Source: Vulcanimicrobiota bacterium | GTDB taxonomy: Bacteria > Vulcanimicrobiota > Xenobia > Xenobiales > JADMJV01 | Assembly (NCBI GenBank): GCA_019637395.1 | Contig: JAHBVR010000010.1 | Span: 265,402-329,401, forward strand | DNA: 64,000 nt | Direction of reading: 5' to 3' | Position numbers and translations under genes: made by a program | Shown: positions 8,009 through 17,199 of the stretch, piece by piece | How positions within the stretch are numbered: position 1 is the stretch's first letter | Layout: every line of letters starts with the position of its first letter | The notes under the pieces: model-generated | Seen by the model: the letters and a program-made list of their open reading frames with translations, nothing else | Database searches by the model: none | What the model was told of the DNA's origin: nothing

Positions 8009-9132
8009 CCCAGGTTACCGATGAAGGAGTACATGGGCACGAAGATGGAGAGCACCACGGTGGCGATGATGCTGGCCACACCTCCCAGCAGCAGAGGTTC
8101 GATGGCGGCGCTCAGACACTCCACCAGGTAGTTGCATTCTTCCTCATAATAGGCGGCCGCCCGGCCCAGCAGTTCCGGCAGTTGCGACACTTCCTCACCG
8201 GCCGCTACCAGGTGAACCAGCGTGGGGGGGTAGAGGTCCCGATCGCCTTCCATATGAGCCGAGGCCAGTTCGCCCTCTTGAATAGCCTTGGTCAGGTTAG
8301 CAGCATCCTTTTCCAACAAGGGGCTGCCACTGGAGGCGGCGGCCAGTTTGTAGCACTTGGTCAGTTCCAACCCCGAGTGTATCAGGTTGGCGGCGGCCGC
8401 GCTAAATCGGGCCAAAGCACCGGCCTTCAGCATGCTGCCCAATCCAGGCAGGCGCAGCACCCAGCGATAAGCGATGATTCTCAAACGCCGACGATTAAGC
8501 ACATATTGCACACCGCCAAAGGTCAGTCCGAAAAGGGAAAAGCCCAGCAGCCACCCGCCCGGACTGCGAATGATATCGGTTATGGCCATCACCACCCGGG
8601 TGACCAGCGGCAGAGGAATGTTCATCTCGCGGAAGATCTGTAAGAAACCCGGCAACACGGTATAGAAAAGTAACAGGGTGAGAGTGCCGGCCACCGAGAG
8701 AATCAGGGCCGGGTAGGTCAGGGCCGAAATGATTCGCTGGCGTAGCGCTTCGTCTTTCTCCAGCCAGAGAGCCAGCCGGTCCAGAGATTGGTCGAGCTGG
8801 CCTACGTGTTCTCCCATGCTGGCCATGCTGACGTAGATGGAGGGAAAAACCCGGGGAAAGTGCGAGCAGGCGTTGGAAAAGGTATGACCCGCGGCGATCA
8901 GATCGGCCACCACGGTGACCACCTTGCCCAGATCAGGACAATCTTCATTGTGCTGCAAGGTATCGAGGGCCTGTAGCAAAGGCACGCCGCCCAGAAGCAT
9001 GGCGCTGAGCTGGCGAGTAAAAAGAGCCACCACCCGGGGTGGGACCCGTACTCTTCGGTAGGTTGATTCCAGCTCCATGTCGGGGGTCAAGTTGGGGGAA
9101 GTTCGCATTCCAGCGGAGGTAACCCTACTCAT
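8005..9132 (-). CDS. GspF/PilC-like inner-membrane platform protein
   Basis: I place the start at ATG 9132 because GGAGGGGA lies 8 bases upstream (complement of 9141-9148); an upstream in-frame extension lacks a ribosome site. The protein has 375 residues. It contains the duplicated type II secretion F domain: first copy VALFTRQLSAMLLGGVPLLQ about residues 30-150, second copy LARFSAAAANLIHSGLELTK about 235-355, each followed by membrane helices with the LTYPALIL motif. GspF/PilC organises assembly of pseudopilus or pilus filaments in the inner membrane. It faces the pseudopilin operon 3767-8008 and probably serves it. No GspE/PilB ATPase, secretin or prepilin peptidase is in the window. Confidence 0.85.
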   Translation of the reverse strand: MSRVTSAGMRTSPNLTPDMELESTYRRVRVPPRVVALFTRQLSAMLLGGVPLLQALDTLQHNEDCPDLGKVVTVVADLIAAGHTFSNACSHFPRVFPSIYVSMASMGEHVGQLDQSLDRLALWLEKDEALRQRIISALTYPALILSVAGTLTLLLFYTVLPGFLQIFREMNIPLPLVTRVVMAITDIIRSPGGWLLGFSLFGLTFGGVQYVLNRRRLRIIAYRWVLRLPGLGSMLKAGALARFSAAAANLIHSGLELTKCYKLAAASSGSPLLEKDAANLTKAIQEGELASAHMEGDRDLYPPTLVHLVAAGEEVSQLPELLGRAAAYYEEECNYLVECLSAAIEPLLLGGVASIIATVVLSIFVPMYSFIGNLG

Positions 9133-9242
9133 TGTCGTTGTCCCCTCCGCCGCTGTCCTCTTCAGTCTAGCGGATGGGTCTAATGGATGGCCTATTTTTT
9201 TGGGAAGAATGTGAACAACTTGTAACAGATCTGGCGTTGATA

Positions 9243-10409
9243 TCAATCAGCCTGGCCGCGGTCCGCCATGCGGGCATAGGTATGGGCCACTGAATCGCAG
9301 ACCCAGTCCAGCAATTGGCGGTACTTGTCATTCTCCACCGCCTTAAGGCCGGAAAAGTCGGTCTGAATAGAGTGGTTGGCCACGACGATGCCCCAGCCGT
9401 CCTCGGCCAGGGCGGGGAGGTCGATGACCTCCAGTCCGAGCCCGTAGTGGACCAGCTGCAACTTACCCAGCGAGCGTCTGACGCGGAAGAAAGTGGCGTG
9501 GCAGCGAATCAACGAACCGATCCAGGGAGAATAGTCCAGCGGCAAAACCCAGTCCGGCAACAGCGGTAGCTGGTTCCCCTCGGCTCTGGCCGTCTGCATG
9601 GGCGGGTACGCCAACGGGCCGGCGATTTCCAAAATCCCCAGAGATTCGTCCGACTTGGGGCCACAGATCTCGGGAAACCCGTCTAGAAAGATACGGTGTG
9701 CCGGCCAGGCGTGGGGTGGCGCGGCCGCCAGAGCGGCGGAAGCCTCGGGAGGAGCCAGGACCAGGCGCCGAAAAATCCGGTAGGCCTGAGTCGGTCCGGA
9801 CTTGGGCAGCGTTTGGAGCGCTTCTCCCTGGGCCAGCGGGCGGCTGTCTAAAAACAAGGGGAGGGGACAGTAGCGCAGGGCCGAGCCCAACTGGTGGCTG
9901 AGCAGGGTTACCAATTTTTTAAAATCGGCGTCGGCGGCCGCCGGCCGATAGAGCATTACCACGCGGCGATAGGCGGGAGGCAGGGTCTGGCGGGTTTCGC
10001 TGCCGGCGGCGAGACGGTAGAGGCTGCCTCCCTGAGCATCCTGGCAGAGCAGTTCCACGCTTTGGGGCCCGAGCGCCTGCGCCCAGAGTAAGGCGGAATA
10101 GAGGAAAGCAGCCGCTTTGGAGCGCTGGCCCGATTGGTCCAACACTTGATCCGGGGTAAACGTCTCCTGGTCCAGCAGAATCTCCACGCTGATGCTGGCG
10201 CGGGAACAACTTACGTTGAGCCCCAGAGCCCGCGCAGCCACACCCGCTTGAGCCAGGAAATAGACCCAACGGGCCGGATATTGTCGGGATAGATCGCCGA
10301 TTTTGGAGAGCGCATGTTGCCAGTCGATGGTGAAGGAACCGCTGGAATCGAGACTGCCCTCCGAAAGCGCGCCGTCGATGAACTGCTCGAGCTTGCTGGC
10401 CCCTTCCAT
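9243..10409 (-). CDS. DSxGxFT-family protein, copy A (family not recognised)
   Basis: 388 residues, no signal peptide or membrane helix. It is paralogous to the protein at 43870-45285. Shared landmarks in the same order are EGSLDSSGSFTIDWQHALSK against VGTYDSTGAFTLSLGEARRK near the N-terminus, RYCPLPLFLDSRPL against LFCPILLLWNGRLM mid-protein, and VHYGLGLE...GWGIVVA...TDFSGL against VKHGVMLD...GTVAVVA...VDLSQF near the C-terminus. The layout (helix, core strands, then a CP..L.(D/N).R motif) is faintly like GHKL ATPases such as Hsp90/MutL, but no complete N-box or G-box is visible; that comparison is only a guess. The ATG overlaps the stop of the membrane protein gene upstream (TAATG), so both are one operon. 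Confidence 0.6.
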   Translation of the reverse strand: MEGASKLEQFIDGALSEGSLDSSGSFTIDWQHALSKIGDLSRQYPARWVYFLAQAGVAARALGLNVSCSRASISVEILLDQETFTPDQVLDQSGQRSKAAAFLYSALLWAQALGPQSVELLCQDAQGGSLYRLAAGSETRQTLPPAYRRVVMLYRPAAADADFKKLVTLLSHQLGSALRYCPLPLFLDSRPLAQGEALQTLPKSGPTQAYRIFRRLVLAPPEASAALAAAPPHAWPAHRIFLDGFPEICGPKSDESLGILEIAGPLAYPPMQTARAEGNQLPLLPDWVLPLDYSPWIGSLIRCHATFFRVRRSLGKLQLVHYGLGLEVIDLPALAEDGWGIVVANHSIQTDFSGLKAVENDKYRQLLDWVCDSVAHTYARMADRGQAD

Positions 10410-11260
10410 TACTCGGGCGGCAGGCAGGGCGGAGGTTGGCTGGACTTGGGCGCAATGGGGGACTGAGCCCAGTCCCCCATCAGGGTCAGGCCTTTGAGGC
10501 CGTTCTGTTGAATGTGTGCCCTGAAATTCTGGAGGTCCAGCACCGGGCTGGCCAGCACCGGCACCCCTTTACTCTTGCCCCAGGCCTTGAGTATTTCGAG
10601 TATGCGCCTGGGTTCGTCCGGCTCCAGCACCGGCCTGCCGGGAATCGGCTGCTCGGAGTTAGCCCGGAAGAACCAGTTGGCGACCTCTTCGATCTGGCCG
10701 CCTTCAAAGATCAACGCATGGCGATAAGAGATGTGGTTGCTTTCCGAGCGTTTGCGCCCCACACAGGCGAGGGCCAGCAGTTGACGTGGGTTCTGGCGAA
10801 AGAGCAAACCTCCCCAGGTTACCAGGGTGGTCATGGTGCCTTCTCCGGCCACCAATTCACGATACTGCACGCGCTGGCAGAGTAAAACGCAGGCCCCCAG
10901 CAGAGCCAGCCAGACCAACGGGCACATCCAGCAAAGCGGCAAGAGAAACGTCAACGGAATGCCGAAACAGCCCCACAAGCAACAACCGCCCGGGCCGTTT
11001 TCGTTGATGATGGTATTTCCGGCGGGCACAGGAGGAATACCGCCCGGGAACTTCTCGTGAAACCGGCCCGGCGGGGAGTAGAAGCCGAGCAGGGCCAGAC
11101 AGACCATCAGGCCGGCCATGTTGGCCAGAAAAAAGATATCGAAGTGAAACGGGTCCGGAGAACACAGCGCCAGCCCCGGACTAAGTAGCAACCCGCCCAA
11201 AATACCCGTCCGCTTACCGACGCGCGAACGCCTCTCCCACTCTAGCTGGTCTTCGGTCAT
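10409..11260 (-). CDS. unrecognised membrane protein paired with DSxGxFT copy A
   Basis: I choose ATG 11260 (283 residues, MTEDQLEWERRSRVG...) because the in-frame extension to 11578 would run into the divergent gene and looks non-coding. Two hydrophobic regions (about residues 20-65 and 105-135) flank a Gly/Cys-rich loop (NENGPGGCCLWGCFG); the second half is soluble, ending in a Pro-rich tail. No domain is recognised. Its stop overlaps the start of the DSxGxFT protein, so the two products are probably made together, with this one as a possible membrane anchor. The spacer to the divergent gene (11261-11356) holds a promoter-like site. Confidence 0.55.
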   Translation of the reverse strand: MTEDQLEWERRSRVGKRTGILGGLLLSPGLALCSPDPFHFDIFFLANMAGLMVCLALLGFYSPPGRFHEKFPGGIPPVPAGNTIINENGPGGCCLWGCFGIPLTFLLPLCWMCPLVWLALLGACVLLCQRVQYRELVAGEGTMTTLVTWGGLLFRQNPRQLLALACVGRKRSESNHISYRHALIFEGGQIEEVANWFFRANSEQPIPGRPVLEPDEPRRILEILKAWGKSKGVPVLASPVLDLQNFRAHIQQNGLKGLTLMGDWAQSPIAPKSSQPPPCLPPE

Positions 11261-11270
11261 CTTGAGAGTT

Positions 11271-11301
11271 TTGGCCCATCGGATAAAAAGCCTGGTATAA
11301 A
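11271..11301 (+). promoter_or_regulatory. possible sigma-70-type promoter for the Cys-rich propeller gene
   Basis: TTGGCC (11271-11276) and an extended -10 element TGgTATAAA (11293-11301) are separated by 19 bases, in the 96-base spacer between two divergent genes. The spacing is slightly long and the -35 weak; the TG extension helps. Sequence resemblance only. Confidence 0.3.
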
Positions 11302-11356
11302 AATACGCCCGATTCGGACTCAACGCAGGCCGATATCTGAAGAAAGGGAATTCCTC

Positions 11357-12505
11357 GTGGCAATGCACTGCCCCCACACCGAGCAAGGCTCGGGAAGACA
11401 AGTCTGCTCCCACCTGCTGGGAGGCCTCGACGACAACTGGACCACCGAGCAATTCAGACATTACCGGCGTTTCACCGGCCACAGTCTGAACTACGTGCTC
11501 ACCTGTCCAGAATGCCGAGAGTACCCTCTGTCGGAGCTCTCCTGGGTATGCGACCCATGCTTTGTCGAGATCGCCCATGGTTCGCGACTCGGCACCTCAG
11601 GCCGGCCGCAGGTGGCCGAGACCGACAGCGGCTTAAAACTCCAGCAAGTAGACAGCCTGCCCCCCGAGGCCAACCTGCTCCAGGTAGTCCCCTTCGAAAA
11701 AGGCTGGGCCGCCCTCACCGAGACCAACGAACTCATCCTGCTCGACTCCGGGCGCCGCCGGGCCTTCCCGCTGGCCCGCTGGGAGCTTCCGCTCTACGAA
11801 GAACTCACCCTGGTGGCACGGGAACCCTATGTGGCCATCGCCTCCACCTTCGGAACCCGTGGCGTGGTGGTGGATACCGCTACCGGCCAGGTCAGTATGT
11901 CCCTCGAACGCGCGCCGTCGCCGGCCTGCCGCTTCCCGCTCGGCTTCACCAGAGACGGCCTGCTGGTTCATGGCCCGCAACTCTCCGACCCGGCCAGCGG
12001 CGCTCCCGTCAAAACTCTGCACAACCCCGAGGACTTCCACCAGTCCAGCCTCTCGCCCTCACCCGATCAAGGGTGGCTGGCCATGAACGGCTGGGTCTGG
12101 CACCCCATGGGCGAAGTGCGCCTGCTCAACCTGAACGAGGATCGGCCTTCCCGTGCCCTGTGCCGGCGGGACGGCCTGTGCGACGCTCCGCTCGTCTGGC
12201 TCGGTCCCAACCGGCTCGGCGTCTGGGGGTTGGGCGAACTCGATGTCATGCTGCTACCCGGCCTGCGCGTCTTTGATCTCGAAACTCAACAGGAACTGTC
12301 ACCCATTCTTGGGCCCGAAGGGCCCTTTGCCTTCGATCAGTATCTCTTCTGCCACACCACGGAAGACGGCTTTTCCGTCTGGGACATCGAAACCGGCCAG
12401 CGTGTTTACCTTCACCCTCAGGTTCATCCGCTGGCTTATCACCCGGCCGAGAAGCTCTTTCTGGTCCAAACCCCGCAAGGTCTGACCCTGAATCGACTGC
12501 AATGA
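11357..12505 (+). CDS. Cys/His-rich head fused to a beta-propeller-like region
   Basis: 382 residues from GTG 11357 (GAAAGGGA 7 bases upstream); ATG 11363 is the alternative. The first 75 residues carry several Cys and His residues (MHCPHTEQ, QVCSHLL, LTCPECREYPL, WVCDPCF) that look like a zinc-binding head. The remainder is a series of short strands with repeated turns such as ANLLQVVPFEKGWAALTETN and FDLETQQELSPILGPEGPFA, consistent with a WD-like propeller, although no canonical WD or PD40 signature is present. There is no signal peptide. The stop codon overlaps the ATG of the glycosyltransferase gene, so the two are coupled. Confidence 0.6.
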   Translation: MAMHCPHTEQGSGRQVCSHLLGGLDDNWTTEQFRHYRRFTGHSLNYVLTCPECREYPLSELSWVCDPCFVEIAHGSRLGTSGRPQVAETDSGLKLQQVDSLPPEANLLQVVPFEKGWAALTETNELILLDSGRRRAFPLARWELPLYEELTLVAREPYVAIASTFGTRGVVVDTATGQVSMSLERAPSPACRFPLGFTRDGLLVHGPQLSDPASGAPVKTLHNPEDFHQSSLSPSPDQGWLAMNGWVWHPMGEVRLLNLNEDRPSRALCRRDGLCDAPLVWLGPNRLGVWGLGELDVMLLPGLRVFDLETQQELSPILGPEGPFAFDQYLFCHTTEDGFSVWDIETGQRVYLHPQVHPLAYHPAEKLFLVQTPQGLTLNRLQ

Positions 12506-13935
12506 TCCGCTGGTGCCTGGTCCTCCAGCTTCTCTGGATCCCGTTTCTGTGGAGTCAGTACCAGGTCGGCCAGTTCAACGACGACGCCGCTTACCTGGCT
12601 CTGGCCCGCTCGCTGTCCCAGGGCCTGCCTTACCAGAATCTTTTCGAGATGGAAGCCCCCGCTGCTACCCGCTTTCCACCCGGCTATCCCCTGGCGCTGC
12701 TCCCGCTCCAACTCTTCTTTCCCCAGCAATACTGGATGCCCCGAATCCTCTCGTGCATCTTTGCGCTGGCCGCGGTCCGGGTCTTCAGCCAAGAAGACAA
12801 AACCGCTCCCTGGCTGCTGGCCGCCAACCCTTTCTGGGCCTTGTGCGGCACCATGGCCATGAGCGAAGCGCTCTTTACCCTGCTCACACTGCTTTACCTA
12901 CAAAGACTACAACGTCCGGCTACGCGCCGACAGTGGCTGATCCTGGGGATGGCCGCCGCCCTCTGCTATTACGTGCGCGCCGTGGGTCTGGCGCTGGTCC
13001 CGGCCACCCTGCTCTGGATGCGCAGCCGGCCGCCCTCCCACCTGGCCGCCTATCTGCTGGGCTTCAGCCTGGCCGCCGGACCCCACTTGCTGCTGGGCGC
13101 CGGCTACTCCTCAGAATTCACCGGTTTTGAGATCCTGCTCAATTTGCAGACCATCCCTATCCATTATGGAGCGGTCCTGCTCGGCCTGCCCGGCTTCGAC
13201 CTCAGCCCGCTTTTCCTCGGCCTCTTTCTGCTGGCCCTGCTCGGCCTGGTGCGCCGGCCCGAACTCAGCCTGAACGCCAGCTGGACGCTCTGCTACCTGC
13301 TCGTCATGGTGTGCTGGCCCTACGCCGATCCACGCTTCGCCATCCCGATTCTGCCCTGCCTGTTGCTGGGGCTCTGCCGATTGTTGCCACGGCCTTTCCT
13401 GGCCAGTCTTTTCTTCGCGCAAATTGCCCTGAACCTGCGTCTGGATCCGCCTCAAAGGATTGACCTGCCGGCTTTCCCGGCCGCCGCCCGGGTAGCCAGC
13501 ACCTCGATGCTACCCGGCCTTTACCTCAACCTCCCCAGCTATACCCAACCGCCCATCGATCTCCTGGAAAAGGAGTGGGAATGGGACCAGGAGCTGCTCG
13601 ACCACCACATCGACACCATCCTGCTTCACGAAACCGAAAAGGAACTGCTGCCCGTATTCCGGGCCCGTTACCGCCAGCTGACCCCCAACCTCTTCGCCTA
13701 CCGGCCCCATCCACGAGCCATCCTGCTCCACACTGCCGCCCGCCGGGCCTTACAAGAAAAACGCTACCGCAGCGCCCAATGGCTCTTCACCCAGGCCCTC
13801 CGCCACGACCCCCACAAGTCGACTCTCCACTCCGGCCTGGCCGTCGCTCTCAATGAATTGCACCAACCGGAAGCCGCCGCCCAAGCGGCCCGCCAGGCTC
13901 TGCAGCTCGACCCTTACAACCTGGAAGCCTTATAG
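12502..13935 (+). CDS. GT-C (ArnT/PMT-like) glycosyltransferase with C-terminal TPR
   Basis: 477 residues. The first hydrophobic helix is followed by QFNDDAAYLALARSLSQGLP, the acidic motif in the first extracytoplasmic loop that binds the lipid-phosphate sugar donor in GT-C enzymes such as ArnT and protein mannosyltransferases. About ten further membrane helices span roughly residues 70-330. The last 70 residues (AARRALQEKRYRSAQWLFTQ, ALNELHQPEAAAQAARQALQ) form TPR units on the far side of the membrane. The TPR tail resembles the truncated protein at the window start. ATGA overlap with the gene upstream; the 3' end overlaps the convergent peptidase gene by 22 bases. The sugar and acceptor cannot be inferred. 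Confidence 0.75.
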   Translation: MIRWCLVLQLLWIPFLWSQYQVGQFNDDAAYLALARSLSQGLPYQNLFEMEAPAATRFPPGYPLALLPLQLFFPQQYWMPRILSCIFALAAVRVFSQEDKTAPWLLAANPFWALCGTMAMSEALFTLLTLLYLQRLQRPATRRQWLILGMAAALCYYVRAVGLALVPATLLWMRSRPPSHLAAYLLGFSLAAGPHLLLGAGYSSEFTGFEILLNLQTIPIHYGAVLLGLPGFDLSPLFLGLFLLALLGLVRRPELSLNASWTLCYLLVMVCWPYADPRFAIPILPCLLLGLCRLLPRPFLASLFFAQIALNLRLDPPQRIDLPAFPAAARVASTSMLPGLYLNLPSYTQPPIDLLEKEWEWDQELLDHHIDTILLHETEKELLPVFRARYRQLTPNLFAYRPHPRAILLHTAARRALQEKRYRSAQWLFTQALRHDPHKSTLHSGLAVALNELHQPEAAAQAARQALQLDPYNLEAL

Positions 13936-15293
13936 GTCGCCAGCTCGCGCATCAGTTCAATCGACAGGCGGATCCCCAACTGGTAATTGCCCAGGTCGAA
14001 ATGCTCGTCGGGAGCGTGCAGATTCTCGGTATTCAACCCGAAGCCCACCAGAAGACCCGGCAGCCCCAGGATGTTTTGGAAATCCACCACGATCGGAATG
14101 GAGCCTCCCTCGCGCACGAACAGAGCCTGCTCGCCGAAAACCGTCTGCACAGCCCGGTTGGCGCATTCCAGGGCCGGATGCTCCCGGGGGGTCACCCAGG
14201 GCTTGCCACCGTGCAACGACATCACCTCGCACTCCACCGTGGGCGGGCATAGCTTCTTGATGTGCTCGGCCAACAAGCGGGCGATCTCTTCAGGATCCTG
14301 ATCGGGCACCAGACGGCAAGAAATCTTGGCCATGGACTTGGCCGGCAGCACCGTCTTGGCGCCCGGGCCGGTCCAGCCGCACAGCATCCCGTTGATCTCC
14401 AGGGTGGGCCGGGCGCTGCGTTGTTCCAACGGAGTCCAGCCTTTTTCCCCGGAAAGCCCCGGCACATTCAGCTCCTTGCGAAATTCCTCGTTGTCAAAAG
14501 GCAGGCGCGCATAGTCGGAACGCTCCTGAGCGCTCAAATCCACCACCTTATCGTAGAAACCAGGTACCGTGACGCGACCGTCCTCATCCTTCAACTGCGC
14601 GATCAGCTTGCACAGTTCGAACCCTGGATTGGGCACGGCACCCCCGAATACACCCGAGTGCAGATCGCTGTCGGCTCCCTTCAGCTCCACCTGCACATAA
14701 GCCAGACCGCGCAGTCCATACACGATGCTCGGCTTACCCGGCGCGAACATGGCGCTGTCGCTGATGACCAGCACGTCCGCCTTCAAGAGCTCCTTGTTCT
14801 TCTCCAGGAAGGGAGCCAGATTGCGGCTGCCGATCTCCTCCTCGCCCTCGATCACGAACTTGACATTGACGGGTAGCTTGCCCTCGGCCTTCATCAAGGC
14901 TTCGACCGCCTTCACGTGGGCGATTACCTGGCCTTTATCGTCGGTAGCGCCTCGCGCATAGACTTTGCCATCGCGAATGGTGGGCACAAACGGCGGCGAA
15001 GTCCACAATTCCACCGGATCCTCGGGCTGCACATCGTAGTGGCCGTAGATCAAAACGGTGGGAGCCCCGGGAGCGCCCAACCACTGCCCGTAGACCAGCG
15101 GATGACCGCCCGTCTCCTTGACTTCAACCCCTTCCAGACCGGCTGCGCGCAGCTGGGCGGCCACTTCCTCGGCGCAACGAGCGACCTCGCCCTGACGCGC
15201 CGGATCCGTGCTCACGCTGGGAATTTCCAGAAGGCGGAACAACTCCGCCTGAAACCGCTCTTGATTCTGCTCCACATAATCCGTAACCGACAC
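13914..15293 (-). CDS. M20-family dipeptidase/amidohydrolase
   Basis: I choose GTG 15293 (459 residues, VSVTDYVEQNQERF...) because GGAGG stands 7 bases upstream; an in-frame extension to 15446 has no ribosome site. Metal-binding motifs of the M20 family are all present: IYGHYDVQPEDPVELW (first His and bridging Asp), ARGATDDKGQ, EGEEEIGSRNL (catalytic Glu pair) and HAPDEHF near the end. Length and motif spacing match the dinuclear-zinc dipeptidases of the carnosinase/DapE-like group. A lid/dimerisation insert lies between the two halves. No signal peptide, so it is likely cytosolic peptide turnover. The distance to the YceI gene (over 60 bases) suggests separate transcription. Confidence 0.9.
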   Translation of the reverse strand: MSVTDYVEQNQERFQAELFRLLEIPSVSTDPARQGEVARCAEEVAAQLRAAGLEGVEVKETGGHPLVYGQWLGAPGAPTVLIYGHYDVQPEDPVELWTSPPFVPTIRDGKVYARGATDDKGQVIAHVKAVEALMKAEGKLPVNVKFVIEGEEEIGSRNLAPFLEKNKELLKADVLVISDSAMFAPGKPSIVYGLRGLAYVQVELKGADSDLHSGVFGGAVPNPGFELCKLIAQLKDEDGRVTVPGFYDKVVDLSAQERSDYARLPFDNEEFRKELNVPGLSGEKGWTPLEQRSARPTLEINGMLCGWTGPGAKTVLPAKSMAKISCRLVPDQDPEEIARLLAEHIKKLCPPTVECEVMSLHGGKPWVTPREHPALECANRAVQTVFGEQALFVREGGSIPIVVDFQNILGLPGLLVGFGLNTENLHAPDEHFDLGNYQLGIRLSIELMRELATYKASRL

Positions 15294-15355
15294 AGCTAAC
15301 CTCCAAAAAAGGCTTCGTTCGAATCCTGGAGCGGCCAACCTCTTTACCAGGAAAG

Positions 15356-15976
15356 TCAGGGAGTCGCCGGCGCATTGAGATCGAGCTTGATCACAACTTC
15401 CTTGCGAATCAAGTTGTCGGCCTTGCCCTTGTAGAGAATGCCCCAATCGAAGCGATTGATCGAGAACTCGGCCCGGGCGGTCACCTGGTCGGGCGCCACC
15501 GTGATGTCGGCGGGGAAAGTGATGCCCTTGACCGTGCCGTGCAGTTCCAGGTCGCCCGCCATCTGATACTTGTCGCCGTCCTTGGTGATGCCCGTCGACA
15601 CGAATTTAGCGGTGGGAAACTTGTCCACTTCAAAGAAATCGCCCGTCTTCAAGTGGTCGACCAGGTCGTTGTCGTCGGCGAACACCGAGGTCGTGTCGAT
15701 CTCAACGGCGACCGAAGACCTGGTGGGGTCGCCGTCGACCACCGAGATCTCTCCCGAGAACTTCTTAAAGCCGCCGTCATGCTTACCGGTGACTTTCGAG
15801 CCAACCCACTCCACCTTGGAAGTATCCGAAGAAATCGTGTATTTCTTACCGCCCGCCGCCGCCACCGGGGTGGGCAGAGCCGTGGCCGTGCTTACGACCG
15901 CCGACGGCTTACTATCGGCCGGATTCTCAGCGCAACCCGCGAATAACAAAGGCAATAACAACCAGATCCTGTGCAT
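15356..15976 (-). CDS. YceI-family lipoprotein
   Basis: 206 residues. MHRIWLLLPLLFAGCAENPA is a lipoprotein signal with the lipobox LFAGC, followed by a Thr/Pro/Ala-rich linker to about residue 42. The rest is a YceI domain: KYTISSDTSKVEWVGSKVTG at its start, KTGDFFEVDKFPTAKF in the middle (the family hallmark D-F-F-D-x-x-x-x-P-x-x-x-F) and RFDWGILYKG near the end. YceI proteins are lipocalin-like barrels that bind polyisoprenoid or other amphiphilic ligands in the periplasm. A GGAGG site sits 6 bases before the ATG. Confidence 0.9.
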   Translation of the reverse strand: MHRIWLLLPLLFAGCAENPADSKPSAVVSTATALPTPVAAAGGKKYTISSDTSKVEWVGSKVTGKHDGGFKKFSGEISVVDGDPTRSSVAVEIDTTSVFADDNDLVDHLKTGDFFEVDKFPTAKFVSTGITKDGDKYQMAGDLELHGTVKGITFPADITVAPDQVTARAEFSINRFDWGILYKGKADNLIRKEVVIKLDLNAPATP

Positions 15977-16032
15977 AAAACCTCCAAATCAACAGCCACT
16001 TTTGCGCTCCCCGCAAGGATCCCCCCATTCGC

Positions 16033-16611
16033 TCAGTCAGGGTCGGTGAAATCGACGGCTTCGTAGAGATCCGCCAGTGGCAACTCCAGGTTGAGTTCCG
16101 GGATGGGGATGAGGGAATCGAGACCTTGCCAGCTCTCTTTGAGGAAGCCTTCCTCGCTGCGCCGCCACAAGGTGACGGCGGGTTCTTCGGTCTCACAGAC
16201 CAGATAAAGCACCAGCGAGGGAATCGCGAGATAGGCGTCTTTCTTTTCGCTCAGGTCGGTGCGTCGAGTCGAGTCGGAGAGGACCTCCACGATGAGCGCC
16301 GGTTCGTCCTGAAAAGTGTCCCTCTGGGAGTTTTCCCGGCACATCACGGAAGCATCTGGATAGTAAAAGCGGACCTGACCCGGTAGGCGGATGCGGATTT
16401 TGGTGTCGGAATTGTAGGCGCGGCAGGGACCGCCCCGTAAGCGTGCTGCCAGAGCTACGGTCACGTTCGTGGAAATGAGCTGATGAACGTTCCGGCCGCC
16501 CGACATGGCGTAGATAAAGCCGGCAACAAATTCATGCTTTTGGGCCGAATCTGCTTCGAGCTGCAGATACTCTTCACTTGAGTAAGACCGGCTTTTCCTC
16601 AAAGCGTTCAC
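16033..16611 (-). CDS. Uma2-family (DUF820) PD-(D/E)XK-fold protein
   Basis: 192 residues. It opens with SYSSEEYLQLEADSAQKHEF and has the family motifs YYPDASVMC and EPALIVEVLSDSTRRTDLSEK; the Asp, the Glu-Val and the Lys of the PD-(D/E)XK nuclease fold are in place. Uma2 proteins are predicted endonucleases of unknown target, abundant in cyanobacteria and other large-genome phyla. It stands alone, with neighbours on the same strand at 57 and 49 bases. Confidence 0.85.
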   Translation of the reverse strand: MNALRKSRSYSSEEYLQLEADSAQKHEFVAGFIYAMSGGRNVHQLISTNVTVALAARLRGGPCRAYNSDTKIRIRLPGQVRFYYPDASVMCRENSQRDTFQDEPALIVEVLSDSTRRTDLSEKKDAYLAIPSLVLYLVCETEEPAVTLWRRSEEGFLKESWQGLDSLIPIPELNLELPLADLYEAVDFTDPD

Positions 16612-16659
16612 GCTACAAGTTTCGAGCCATAGACTGGGCGCCCTTCGTCCCGGGGAACC

Positions 16660-17199
16660 TTAGTATAACTCGTTTTTTAGCAATCGCCCGTTCTCCAAAA
16701 AGCTTTCTACGGTCGGGGACGATCCCTTCACTACAGAGTCAGGTAGGGACCAGGGACAAGGCTTGAAAGGGCCTCTTTCCATACCTCCCCAAGTCTGTTC
16801 TCCTTTCGAGACCCAGGCGTGCCCCGTTGGCATCACTGCCAAAATTAAGCGATCTCCGAGGATGGCAGTAGGAGCTATATCTATGACTGCGGGGAAAAGG
16901 GAGTCTTTGATCAAATGCTCAAGCAATTGGTCTTCTGCCAGAAGCTTCTTGCTTTGGCCGAATAGGAAGAGTTGGTAGCAAACCGTATGGTCCTCAAGCT
17001 TCACTTTAAAAGTCTCGAGATTTCGGGCAATTTCGGCCCTGGCTGAGTGTAACCAGTTCGCGATCTGATTCCTAGCATTCACGGGTGTTTCTTGATCTTT
17101 CCAAATTGTCCAAAGTGGTCCATGTGAACCGTCCGCTTCTCCCATACCTTCTCCGAAGCGGACCGCAATTAATTCAGCGTTCCTTTCATTTGAAGCCAA
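16660..17199 (-). CDS. hypothetical protein downstream of the Ser/Thr kinase
   Basis: 179 residues, no recognised domain, no signal peptide. It starts 31 bases inside the 3' end of the kinase gene and is less GC-rich than its neighbours. Phrases such as IANWLHSARAEIARNLETFK suggest helices, followed by a mixed region (DSLFPAVIDIAPTAILGDRL). It may be the last gene of the long minus-strand filament operon. The overlap and lower GC leave some doubt that this start is right. Confidence 0.45.
   Translation of the reverse strand: MASNERNAELIAVRFGEGMGEADGSHGPLWTIWKDQETPVNARNQIANWLHSARAEIARNLETFKVKLEDHTVCYQLFLFGQSKKLLAEDQLLEHLIKDSLFPAVIDIAPTAILGDRLILAVMPTGHAWVSKGEQTWGGMERGPFKPCPWSLPDSVVKGSSPTVESFLENGRLLKNELY

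Noticed and set aside
15308..15330. GTTCGAATCC, resembling a tRNA T-loop
   Set aside because: The flanking bases do not form a T-stem and no acceptor or anticodon arm is present.
15294..15446. N-terminal extension of the M20 peptidase
   Set aside because: Composition is not protein-like and GTG 15293 has a GGAGG at proper distance.
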